Shown: piece after piece, positions 32,846-38,045 of the stretch
How positions within the stretch are numbered: the first letter of the stretch is position 1
How the letters are laid out: every line of letters starts with the position of its first letter
Source: Oscillospiraceae bacterium
GTDB taxonomy: Bacteria; Bacillota; Clostridia; Oscillospirales; Oscillospiraceae
NCBI GenBank assembly: GCA_015068235.1
Contig: SVKY01000019.1
Location: 1-38,045 of the forward strand
Reading direction: 5' to 3'
DNA length: 38,045 bases
Position numbers and translations under genes: made by a program
The notes under the pieces: generated by a model
Told to the model about the DNA's origin: nothing
The model's input: the letters and a program-made list of their open reading frames with translations, nothing else
Databases searched by the model: none

Positions 32846-34015
32846 ATGGTTACTCAAAGTAAACTCAAAACTCGCATTTTGATATTGGTATTGTTCGCAA
32901 TATTCTGCTTTTCTGATCTCCTGGTTTTCCTTTACTATTACGGCTTTGACATGAATGTGTTTCGCAGATTCCTTTCATACCATAAAACTGGTATACTGCT
33001 CCGCGCAGTATCCTTTATGCTGATGGCCTATCCATTGGTGAAGGAAAAACTGCGTTGGCTCACACTTGCGGCAGTTGCACTTCTTGTTGTATCCTTGTAC
33101 TGCAGCCCGTTTTTCTACCCTCGCGTCGCACCCGGCTTTATTGCATATGATCTGCTAAATATATATGCGTTCCATTCGCTGATTTCCCTTGCCGCACTGA
33201 TGGCTTGTGTCTTGATTAAGCCGAGCGAAAAGCGTGGAAGCTTTGCAGCAAAGGTATGGTTTATCCCGACAGTCATTCAAACTCTATTTTTGGTATTTCT
33301 TATTTATCGTTCGTTCATAGAAGAGCATCTTAGTTATTATCATAGTTGGTATACCAACCTTTTCGGTGAGAGCGAAGAAGTAGTCCTTCTTTCGTTAATT
33401 GTGAACATTATATTGACTGTATTCTTCTACATCTTCAGCAGATGGCTCGTCTCTCCGTACAAGGAGTTGCTCGCCGATGCAAAAGAGAAAGAGGAAACAT
33501 TCATTGTATATGCAACATACGGATACATCCGCCCGATGAAGCACATTCTGCTTTTATTGTTCACGTTTGGTATCTGGAATTACATTTGGATTTACCGCAC
33601 AACGAAGTTCCTTAACTGCGTCGAGTCAGAAAGCTATCGCAACCCGACTCGTAAGCTCTTACTGTGTATTTTCATTCCGTTTTACAGCATTTATTGGACA
33701 TATCAAAGTGCTCGTCGCACCGACAAGCTTGCCGTTGAGAAGGGCATTTTCTCTGAAATTGCAAAGCCCTGCTTGTTGTGCTCGTTCTTTGTCACGATGG
33801 CAGCACCCATTATGATTCAGGAAAAAATCAACACATGTGTACAGCACCGATCGCTTGCTTCCGATTCCAATACAAACGCACCCCATGCAGCTTCGTTTCA
33901 TGCTGCAAACACCTCTGCCGCAGATGAGTTGAAAAAATTTAAGGAGCTTTTAGACAGCGGTGTAATTTCGCAGGAAGAATTTGATGCAAAGAAAAAGCAG
34001 CTTTTAGGACTGTAA
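32846..34015 (+). CDS. Multi-pass membrane protein with DUF4234 and SHOCT domains
   Basis: The 389-residue protein has about eight transmembrane helices, beginning ILILVLFAIFCFSDLLVFL. The segment YIRPMKHILLLLFTFGIWNYIWIYRTTKFLN is of DUF4234 type, with its usual TFGIWxxxWxYR pattern. After a low-complexity linker the end reads LKKFKELLDSGVISQEEFDA, a SHOCT domain, a short helical module thought to help oligomerisation. An upstream frame beginning at 32774 overlaps the promoter and is not coding; AGAGG precedes the ATG at 32846. Its codon use is AT-richer than flanking chromosomal genes. The role is unknown; accessory or host-surface functions are possible. Confidence 0.82.
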   Translation: MVTQSKLKTRILILVLFAIFCFSDLLVFLYYYGFDMNVFRRFLSYHKTGILLRAVSFMLMAYPLVKEKLRWLTLAAVALLVVSLYCSPFFYPRVAPGFIAYDLLNIYAFHSLISLAALMACVLIKPSEKRGSFAAKVWFIPTVIQTLFLVFLIYRSFIEEHLSYYHSWYTNLFGESEEVVLLSLIVNIILTVFFYIFSRWLVSPYKELLADAKEKEETFIVYATYGYIRPMKHILLLLFTFGIWNYIWIYRTTKFLNCVESESYRNPTRKLLLCIFIPFYSIYWTYQSARRTDKLAVEKGIFSEIAKPCLLCSFFVTMAAPIMIQEKINTCVQHRSLASDSNTNAPHAASFHAANTSAADELKKFKELLDSGVISQEEFDAKKKQLLGL

Positions 34016-34025
34016 ATAGAACCAC

Positions 34026-34053
34026 AGGGAGCAGAGGTAAAATTCTGCTCCCT
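34026..34053. terminator. Hairpin between convergent genes
   Basis: AGGGAGCAGA pairs with TCTGCTCCCT around GGTAAAAT. It begins 10 bases after the DUF4234/SHOCT stop codon and just precedes the end of the recombinase fragment on the other strand. T-runs are weak. Confidence 0.6.
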
Positions 34054-34056
34054 GAT

Positions 34057-34269
34057 TTATTGCTCCAAAAGAGAAAGATATTTATAGACCGTGGTGCGGC
34101 TGAGGCTGCACACACGGGCAAGTTCGCTGAGGTTGAGCTGTCCTTTTTGGTATGCCGGATAGTGGCGGTAAAATGCAGCAGGAATAGAATCCTTAGTGGC
34201 GTGAGGTCTGCCGATTTTCTTTGTATTCGGTTGTAGAGCAGACAGATCATAAGGGTTCCTCCATAATCT
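34057..34269 (-). pseudogene. C-terminal helix-turn-helix of a serine recombinase, no catalytic domain
   Basis: The minus-strand frame reads IGRPHATKDSIPAAFYRHY, then KGQLNLSELARVCSLSRTT and VYKYLSLLEQ. This is the DNA-binding tail of resolvase/invertase-type serine recombinases, including the GRP linker. The catalytic serine domain is absent and the frame has no ATG, GTG or TTG start before NPYDLSALQP. It overlaps the end of the DUF6809-like gene in another frame. It may be a decayed recombinase, or it may be translated by frameshifting from the upstream gene at GAACCCTTATGA. An ATG at 34252 opens a different frame that destroys the domain. Confidence 0.6.
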
Positions 34270-34513
34270 CTAACATCAGCATTGCGCCCATGCGGAAACC
34301 GTAGAGAAACATATTCTGCCGATTGGCATTCGATAGTGCGGCTTCCTCATTCTGCATGGCGTTGAGCATTTTTTCTTGCTCTTGGCTGAGCGTTGCTCTA
34401 AGCAGCGCATCTTGCTCCGTTAGTCGGTGCATTGCTTCGACATAGGCTGCATCTTCATAAAAGGCTTTTTCCTTCGGGCTGATCCCGTTCCAAATTTCTT
34501 TTAATAGCTCCAT
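34247..34513 (-). CDS. Small helical protein, DUF6809-like
   Basis: The 88 residues start MELLKEIWNGISPKEKAFYED and end with the conserved-looking MFLYGFRMGAMLMLEIMEE. A mostly helical fold with a coiled-coil centre (LSQEQEKMLNAMQNEEAALS) is likely. This resembles DUF6809 proteins found on mobile elements of gut Clostridia; the assignment is from memory and uncertain. CAGGAGG stands seven bases before the ATG at 34513. A longer frame reaches 34657 but its extra 48 codons look non-coding and contain a hairpin. Its end overlaps the recombinase fragment. Confidence 0.65.
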   Translation of the reverse strand: MELLKEIWNGISPKEKAFYEDAAYVEAMHRLTEQDALLRATLSQEQEKMLNAMQNEEAALSNANRQNMFLYGFRMGAMLMLEIMEEPL

Positions 34514-34540
34514 TTTTTGTTCCTCCTGTATTTGACTTTC

Positions 34541-34576
34541 AGGAGCGGACAAGGTATAATATCCATGTCCGCTCCT
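34541..34576 (-). promoter_or_regulatory. Leader hairpin upstream of the DUF6809-like gene
   Basis: AGGAGCGGACA and TGTCCGCTCCT form a perfect 11-base inverted repeat with a 14-base loop. It ends about 27 bases before the start codon. It could be an attenuator or an RNA stabiliser. Confidence 0.4.
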
Positions 34577-34637
34577 ATGGTAGCGGTCAAGCTCTTTGCC
34601 TTGTTGCTTTGGTCGGCGTTCAGGCAAGGGGCTTTTC

Positions 34638-34667
34638 TTATACGCTGATGATTTCATTCTTTGACAT
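34638..34667 (-). CDS. Possible nine-residue leader peptide MSKNEIISV
   Basis: ATG to TAA encodes nine residues and follows AAAGGAG by about nine bases. It lies early in the transcript from the promoter at 34763-34791, before two hairpins and the DUF6809-like gene. The arrangement of strong ribosome site, tiny frame and hairpins resembles translational attenuation leaders. It could also be the decayed start of a longer gene. Confidence 0.35.
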   Translation of the reverse strand: MSKNEIISV

Positions 34668-34710
34668 GATTTTTATCTCCTTTGGTCTTTGTTGCAGTTC
34701 TCACTGACTG

Positions 34711-34756
34711 ATACTAATCGCCGATTAAAACACTCATTTTAATCGGTGATTGGTAT
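34711..34756. repeat. 46-base perfect-wobble inverted repeat
   Basis: The 20-base arms start ATACTAATCGCC and end GGTGATTGGTAT around a six-base loop, CACTCA. The only two non-Watson-Crick positions are G-U pairs if the plus strand is RNA, and A-C mismatches in minus-strand RNA. It sits exactly where transcription from the minus promoter at 34763 should start. Confidence 0.6.
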
Positions 34757-34762
34757 GACTAT

Positions 34763-34791
34763 ATAATACACCATTTTCTGTGTAACTTCAA
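34763..34791 (-). promoter_or_regulatory. Divergent promoter towards the DUF6809-like gene
   Basis: TTGAAG, 17 bases, TATTAT on the minus strand. Operator 1 (34767-34784) covers its spacer. Confidence 0.55.
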
Positions 34792-34853
34792 TTCGCAAGA
34801 TACACAAAAAACAGTGTAATTATTCGTGCGATTTTTACATTGATTTCTGTGTA
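34767..34853. promoter_or_regulatory. Three operators of form TACAC-N8-GTGTA
   Basis: They lie at 34767-34784 (TACAC, GTGTA), 34801-34818 (TACAC, GTGTA) and 34836-34853 (TACAT, GTGTA). Starts are 34 and 35 bases apart, close to whole turns of the helix. Site 1 covers the spacer of the minus promoter, and site 3 covers the -35 of the plus promoter. The XRE protein encoded at 34925 is the likely binder. Confidence 0.65.
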
Positions 34854-34868
34854 ATGCTGTGGTATGAT
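34840..34868 (+). promoter_or_regulatory. Promoter of the XRE gene at 34925
   Basis: TTGATT, 17 bases, TATGAT. Operator 3 overlaps the -35 hexamer. Confidence 0.75.
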
Positions 34869-34924
34869 ATAGATAATGGAGAAGGGGCGCAATTACGCAC
34901 CCCAACAGGAGGGAGTAAATAAAA

Positions 34925-35137
34925 ATGCCGATTCAATACAAGATTGATATTATCGCAGCCTTAAAAGAAGCAGGCTACAACACCAACAGACTAAGGAAGG
35001 AAAAACTTTTGTCTGAGGGTGTGCTGCAAGCACTCAGAGAAAACAGATATATTGCTTTGCAGAACATTTCGAAAATCTGTGAGCTTTTGAAATGCCAACC
35101 GGCTGACTTGATTGAGTATGTGGAGGATGTTCAATAA
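34925..35137 (+). CDS. Small XRE/YozG-like regulator
   Basis: The 70-residue protein has a helix-turn-helix region: IIAALKEAGYNTNRLRKEKL, then LSEGVLQALRE and LQNISKICELLKCQPADLIEYV. The last stretch is the usual closing part of short Cro-like regulators found next to mobile-element recombinases. AGGAGGGAG precedes the ATG by nine bases. Three similar operators lie just upstream, consistent with autorepression and with control of the divergent transcript. A bidirectional terminator follows. Confidence 0.85.
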   Translation: MPIQYKIDIIAALKEAGYNTNRLRKEKLLSEGVLQALRENRYIALQNISKICELLKCQPADLIEYVEDVQ

Positions 35138-35155
35138 ACCATTTGCTTTGCGTTC

Positions 35156-35196
35156 AAAAAAACACTCCCTTCCCATATCAGGAAGGAAGTGTTTTT
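35156..35196. terminator. Bidirectional terminator between the XRE gene and yebC
   Basis: Arms AACACTCCCTTCC and GGAAGGAAGTGTT flank a CATATCA loop, with A7 on one side and T5 on the other. It can end the XRE transcript on plus and the yebC operon on minus. Confidence 0.85.
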
Positions 35197-35310
35197 GTAT
35201 GTGCGACATTTGTGATTTTGACATACATCGTCTGTCATAGTTCAAAACTCACTTTTGAAAATTCCGAACTTTTCACAAATTTTTCAAACAATCAAGAAAA
35301 CTATAAACTT

Positions 35311-36048
35311 TTAGTCTCTGTCCCAGTTGTGCCAGACGTTCTGGACATCATCGTCGTCTTCAAAGACGTCGATCATCTTCTCCATCATCTTGATGTCGTC
35401 CTCGGTCTCAAGCTTCTTATACTCGCCCGGGACCATCTCGATCTGCGCCGAGACGAACGTATAGCCCTTTGCGCCCATGGCATCTGCCACAGCGTTGAAA
35501 TCATCGGGCTCGGTATAGATGGTGAAGCAGCTTTCTTCTGCCTCGAAATCATCTGCGCCGCAGTCCATGGCGTCCATCATGACGGTGTCTTCCTCATAGT
35601 CCTCGTCCTCGTTGTCGATGACCAAGACGCCCTTCTTGGAGAAATTCCAGGAAACACAGCCCGAAGCGCCGAGCTTGCCGCCGTACTTGTCGAAATGATG
35701 GCGAATATTGCCCGCAGTACGGTTACGGCTGTCGGTCATGGTCTCAACGATCACGGCGATGCCGCTCGGACCGTAGCCTTCGTAGGTGATGGCTTCGTAG
35801 GAATCGCCGCCGCCTGCATTTGCAGCCTTGTCCAAGACACGCTTGATGTTGTCGTTGGGCATGTTGGCAGCCTTCGCCTTAGTGATGACGGTCGCCAAAC
35901 GAGAGTTATAGTTGGGATCGGTGGAACCGCCGCCCTCTTTGACTGCGACGTACATTTCCTTAGCGATCTTGGTGAAAGCGGCAGCACGCTTAGCATCCTG
36001 CGCACCCTTGGTTTTCTGAATATTATGCCATTTGGAATGACCAGACAT
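35311..36048 (-). CDS. yebC: YebC/PmpR-family protein
   Basis: YebC proteins were long annotated as transcription regulators; recent work on the family supports a ribosome-associated role that relieves stalling at proline-rich stretches. The 245 residues begin with the hallmark MSGHSKWHNIQ and include KGAQDAKRAAAFTKIAKEM, MPNDNIKRVLDKA, YEGYGPSGIAVIVE and LGASGCVSWNFSKKG. The end reads FEDDDDVQNVWHNWDRD. The start at 36048 is the conserved one, after GAAGGGAAG. The last 24 codons are shared with the fragment at 32296, so the present 3' end was probably supplied by an inserted element. It is the last gene of a minus-strand run with nif3-like and trmK. Confidence 0.95.
   Translation of the reverse strand: MSGHSKWHNIQKTKGAQDAKRAAAFTKIAKEMYVAVKEGGGSTDPNYNSRLATVITKAKAANMPNDNIKRVLDKAANAGGGDSYEAITYEGYGPSGIAVIVETMTDSRNRTAGNIRHHFDKYGGKLGASGCVSWNFSKKGVLVIDNEDEDYEEDTVMMDAMDCGADDFEAEESCFTIYTEPDDFNAVADAMGAKGYTFVSAQIEMVPGEYKKLETEDDIKMMEKMIDVFEDDDDVQNVWHNWDRD
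35315..35388. repeat. Right direct repeat (att-like) within yebC
   Basis: It is the counterpart of 32300-32373 and forms the last codons of the intact yebC. Mismatches in the second half change only two residues (DV here, GI in the displaced copy). Confidence 0.8.
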
Positions 36049-36117
36049 AGATAAAACTTCCCTTCGTGGTAATTTCGCCCTATATTTTAGCACATACTGC
36101 GCAGAAAAACAACTGTT

Positions 36118-36900
36118 TTATGCAAATTTAATGCAATCGGCGTGATTTTTCGACAAAATCACTTCGAGATCAGAGAATTTCTCCTGCAGTTTTTCTGCCA
36201 AATAGGCGCAGATCGGGTTTTCAGTCTGAAAATGTCCCGCATCGATCAGGGTAATACCGAGGTCTTTGGCATCGGCAAAGGTGTTATATTTGCAATCGGC
36301 AGTGACGAGGCAATCGTAGCCCAAGGCGGCGATTCGGTAAAGCGAATTGGCGCAGTTTCCGCCGCCGACGGCAACACGGGTGATCGTTCTACCTGCTGTA
36401 TAGCGCACACCGGTGCAACCGAGCTGTTTCTTAACATGCTGCACAAATCGTTCTGCCTCAGTCGGCTCAATTACGCCGCCACGCAAAAGCCCGTAAGCTC
36501 TGCCCTGTTCATCGGTACCGCTCGGATCAATGACAGTAACCTCACGCAGACCCAAAACTTCGGCAAGTCGATCATTCACGCCATTGGGCGCGCAATCCAA
36601 ATTGGTATGCGCATTGAGGGCAGAAATGCCGTTTTCGATCAAATATAACAGCGATTTTCCGCTGATCGTCTGATCATTGACAGTTTCCAGCTCCCAAATC
36701 GACGGATGATGCGTGACGAGAAGCTCACAGCCACAGCTTTTTGCCTCCTCGCAGACGTGGTAAAACGGGTCAAGTGCGACCAGAATTTTCGTCACCTCAC
36801 GGTCCATGCGACCGCACAAAAGTCCCACGTGATCCCACTCCATCGCCATATACTCCGGCGCAAGCGTTTTGATGTATTCATAAATCTCTCTGACTGTCAT
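36118..36900 (-). CDS. Nif3-like dinuclear metal-centre protein (YqfO family)
   Basis: The 260-residue protein is of the NIF3/YqfO/YbgI group, hexameric rings with a two-metal site of uncertain enzymatic role; the GTP cyclohydrolase type 2 label in databases is not well supported. Motifs are MEWDHVGLLCGR, ILVALDPF, LVTHHPSIW with its metal histidines, AHTNLDCAPNGVND, and the C-terminal DAGHFQTENPI that completes the metal site. There is no inserted PII-like domain, so it is the short form. It starts within the end of trmK (23-base overlap), as in the B. subtilis trmK-yqfO pair. Confidence 0.93.
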   Translation of the reverse strand: MTVREIYEYIKTLAPEYMAMEWDHVGLLCGRMDREVTKILVALDPFYHVCEEAKSCGCELLVTHHPSIWELETVNDQTISGKSLLYLIENGISALNAHTNLDCAPNGVNDRLAEVLGLREVTVIDPSGTDEQGRAYGLLRGGVIEPTEAERFVQHVKKQLGCTGVRYTAGRTITRVAVGGGNCANSLYRIAALGYDCLVTADCKYNTFADAKDLGITLIDAGHFQTENPICAYLAEKLQEKFSDLEVILSKNHADCIKFA

Positions 36901-37585
36901 AGCGCTTCCTCATTTCACGCACCTCGTTAAGTGCGGTTTCGTAATATTCCAATTTTTCCTGCGGACGGTCGGATTTTTGCAAGCCTTCGACCGTCAAAAT
37001 TAAAGCATTTTCAATTCGCTCAAAATAGCTCAAAATTAAATCACTTTCGCTCATTAGGAGCTGCGGCGAAATATATTGCTGCCCCGGGGTAAGGATTTGG
37101 GGCTTTCCATAGCGCACGCACATGACCTGATAGAGAAAACCGCCGTCTTCCACCAGCGTTTCCTCCTCGATGCCAAAGCCCATGAGCGACAGATTTCGCC
37201 TTAAATCCTGCCCTGACGATTGCGCCTGTAGGATCAGGCGGTATTTTTCATTCTTCAGCCACGGACACGCCGCAATGATCTGCGTGATCAGATCACCGCC
37301 CATGCCGGCACAGATGATCGTATCGACCTCGTTCGGGTTGATCGCCTGCAAGCCGTCTGCAAGCGAAAAACGGATATTTTCCGCAACTGAAAAGCGCTGT
37401 GCATTTGTCTTTGCCTTTTCCAATGGCTGCGCTCGCAGATCGCAGGCATGGACATAGGACGCCTTTCCGCTCCTTAACAGCTCGATGGACAAATAGCCGT
37501 GATCGCAGCCGATGTCGGCAACTCGTGCGCCGTTATGTACTTTTTCAGCGCAGCACAAAAGCCGCTTCGAGATGGGCAGTTTCAT
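36878..37585 (-). CDS. trmK: TrmK, tRNA (adenine-22-N1)-methyltransferase
   Basis: TrmK makes m1A22 in tRNAs of Gram-positive bacteria. The 235 residues start with ISKRLLCCAEKVHNGARVADIGCDHGYLSIELL, whose VADIGCDHGYL loop binds SAM; IICAGMGGDLI and LILQAQSSGQDLR are further family marks. The C-terminus is a coiled-coil (about residues 180-235) ending in EVREMRKRYDS. AAAGGAG stands seven bases before the ATG. It leads the trmK-nif3-yebC group and follows the DUF1858 terminator, so its promoter must overlap that short gap or depend on readthrough. Confidence 0.95.
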   Translation of the reverse strand: MKLPISKRLLCCAEKVHNGARVADIGCDHGYLSIELLRSGKASYVHACDLRAQPLEKAKTNAQRFSVAENIRFSLADGLQAINPNEVDTIICAGMGGDLITQIIAACPWLKNEKYRLILQAQSSGQDLRRNLSLMGFGIEEETLVEDGGFLYQVMCVRYGKPQILTPGQQYISPQLLMSESDLILSYFERIENALILTVEGLQKSDRPQEKLEYYETALNEVREMRKRYDSQRDL

Positions 37586-37600
37586 ACACTTCTCCTTTGA

Positions 37601-37629
37601 AAAAAACGAGGCGAAATGCCTCGTTTTTT
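37601..37629 (-). terminator. Terminator after the DUF1858 gene
   Basis: ACGAGGC pairs with GCCTCGT around a short AT-rich loop, with T-runs on both sides. It sits between the DUF1858 stop codon and the trmK ribosome site. Confidence 0.8.
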
Positions 37630-37632
37630 ATT

Positions 37633-37854
37633 TTACTGCTGTGCGTTCTCGGTGGCTTCGATGAAGCGGTTGACCTGTGCCAAAAAGCCTTCGCAATCCA
37701 CGCCGTGCACCATGCAAGCCTCCTCAACGGTCTCGCCACGGGCGCTCGGGCAGCCCAGGCAGTGCATACCGATCGCCTGAAACAGGGGAGCAGTCTGCGG
37801 TGCGATGTCCAAAACATCACCGATGATGGTATTCTTTTCGATTCTTGCAGCCAT
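37633..37854 (-). CDS. DUF1858 redox-disulfide domain protein
   Basis: The 73-residue protein is one DUF1858 domain, also called the hybrid-cluster-protein-associated redox disulfide domain. It has IGDVLDIAPQTAPLFQAIGMHCLGCPSARGETVEEAC; the CLGC pair near residue 33 is the expected redox or metal site. GGAGG lies eight bases before the ATG. The next gene upstream is beyond the repeat at 37913. The family occurs widely in anaerobes, and its partners are not established. Confidence 0.9.
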   Translation of the reverse strand: MAARIEKNTIIGDVLDIAPQTAPLFQAIGMHCLGCPSARGETVEEACMVHGVDCEGFLAQVNRFIEATENAQQ

Positions 37855-37912
37855 GTAAATGACCTCCTGTTTGTATTCTGTGAGTCATACCAAAAATTGA
37901 TAAAGCGTTAAT

Positions 37913-38045
37913 CAAATTCCGATTTATCGAGTTGTTGGCTGCGTTTTGACACCGTAGGGGCGCACGACTCTGTGCGCCCGTGCAGGCACTTCGTGTGGGC
38001 GGACAGAGTCGTCCGCCCCTACAATTTGAAAAACAAAACTCACCG
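37913..38045. repeat. TIR repeat element 9, type II short form, cut by window end
   Basis: It starts CAAATTCCGATTTATCGAG and follows element 4 closely, including CCGTAGGGGCGCACGACT and CGTCCGCCCCTACAATTTG. It lacks the 60-base insert of element 4. The window ends within CTCACCG of its right end. Confidence 0.85.

Larger units (their letters stand above)
32374..35314. mobile_element. Integrated element remnant in the 3' end of yebC (about 2.9 kb)
   Basis: The segment lies between direct repeats of the yebC 3' end and is visibly AT-richer than its surroundings. It holds two XRE-type regulators, a membrane protein, a DUF6809-like gene, the tail of a serine recombinase and tightly packed regulatory DNA. 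No complete integrase, relaxase or replication gene is present, so it cannot move alone. The intact yebC ends in element-side DNA, as expected when an element brings a replacement 3' end. Confidence 0.65.

Noticed and set aside
35143-36054. Long plus-strand open frame of 303 codons
   Set aside because: It is antisense to yebC, which is unmistakable by motif and length.

Overview
The window looks like a chromosomal segment of a gut-type Firmicute of class Clostridia, probably Oscillospiraceae/Ruminococcaceae. The grounds are a moderate GC content, strong AGGAGG ribosome binding sites, sigma-A type promoters, typical Firmicute genes (mrnC, rqcH, clpC, trmK with its Nif3-like partner, a trmN6/rsmI pair) and intergenic repeats of a kind common in that group. 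No rRNA, tRNA or CRISPR array was seen.

Layout. 1-5430: a minus-strand run with mutT-like, rqcH and mrnC, then an orphan clpC. 5559-9826: a ferredoxin, trmN6-like, rsmI and an ABC exporter pair on plus. 9862-11926: two polytopic membrane proteins on minus. 11990-15680: an M20 amidohydrolase, a DUF3810 membrane metalloprotease-like protein and an MFS transporter on plus. 16045-31988: a 16-kb plus-strand surface-polymer cluster. 32296-35314: an AT-richer island lying between two copies of the yebC 3' end. 35311-37854: yebC, nif3-like, trmK and a DUF1858 protein on minus.

The polymer cluster is the most interesting system. Its first three genes are a GatZ-like protein without an aldolase partner, an IspD/TarI-family cytidylyltransferase and a GatD-like polyol-phosphate dehydrogenase. 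Together they suggest the route fructose-6-P to tagatose-6-P to galactitol-1-P to CDP-galactitol (inference). Downstream are a TagB/TagF-type polyol-phosphate transferase, a LicD protein, a 937-residue protein with four tandem LicD-like units of which only the last keeps the DDDxD motif, two duplicated DUF6270-like proteins, and a TagG/TagH-type ABC exporter whose ATPase carries an FN3-like tail. This would be an unusual hexitol-phosphate teichoic-acid-like pathway.

The window also holds nine intergenic repeats that share an outer terminal inverted repeat close to CAAATTCCGATTTATCG but contain at least five unrelated cores. Some lie between a promoter and its gene, and one separates the two exporter genes. 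In one copy the core is inverted relative to the ends.

The yebC island has two small XRE-type regulators, a DUF4234/SHOCT membrane protein, a DUF6809-like protein and the tail of a serine recombinase. It also has three evenly spaced TACAC-N8-GTGTA operators between two divergent promoters. It looks like the remnant of an element that integrated in the 3' end of yebC and restored the gene with its own copy of that end.
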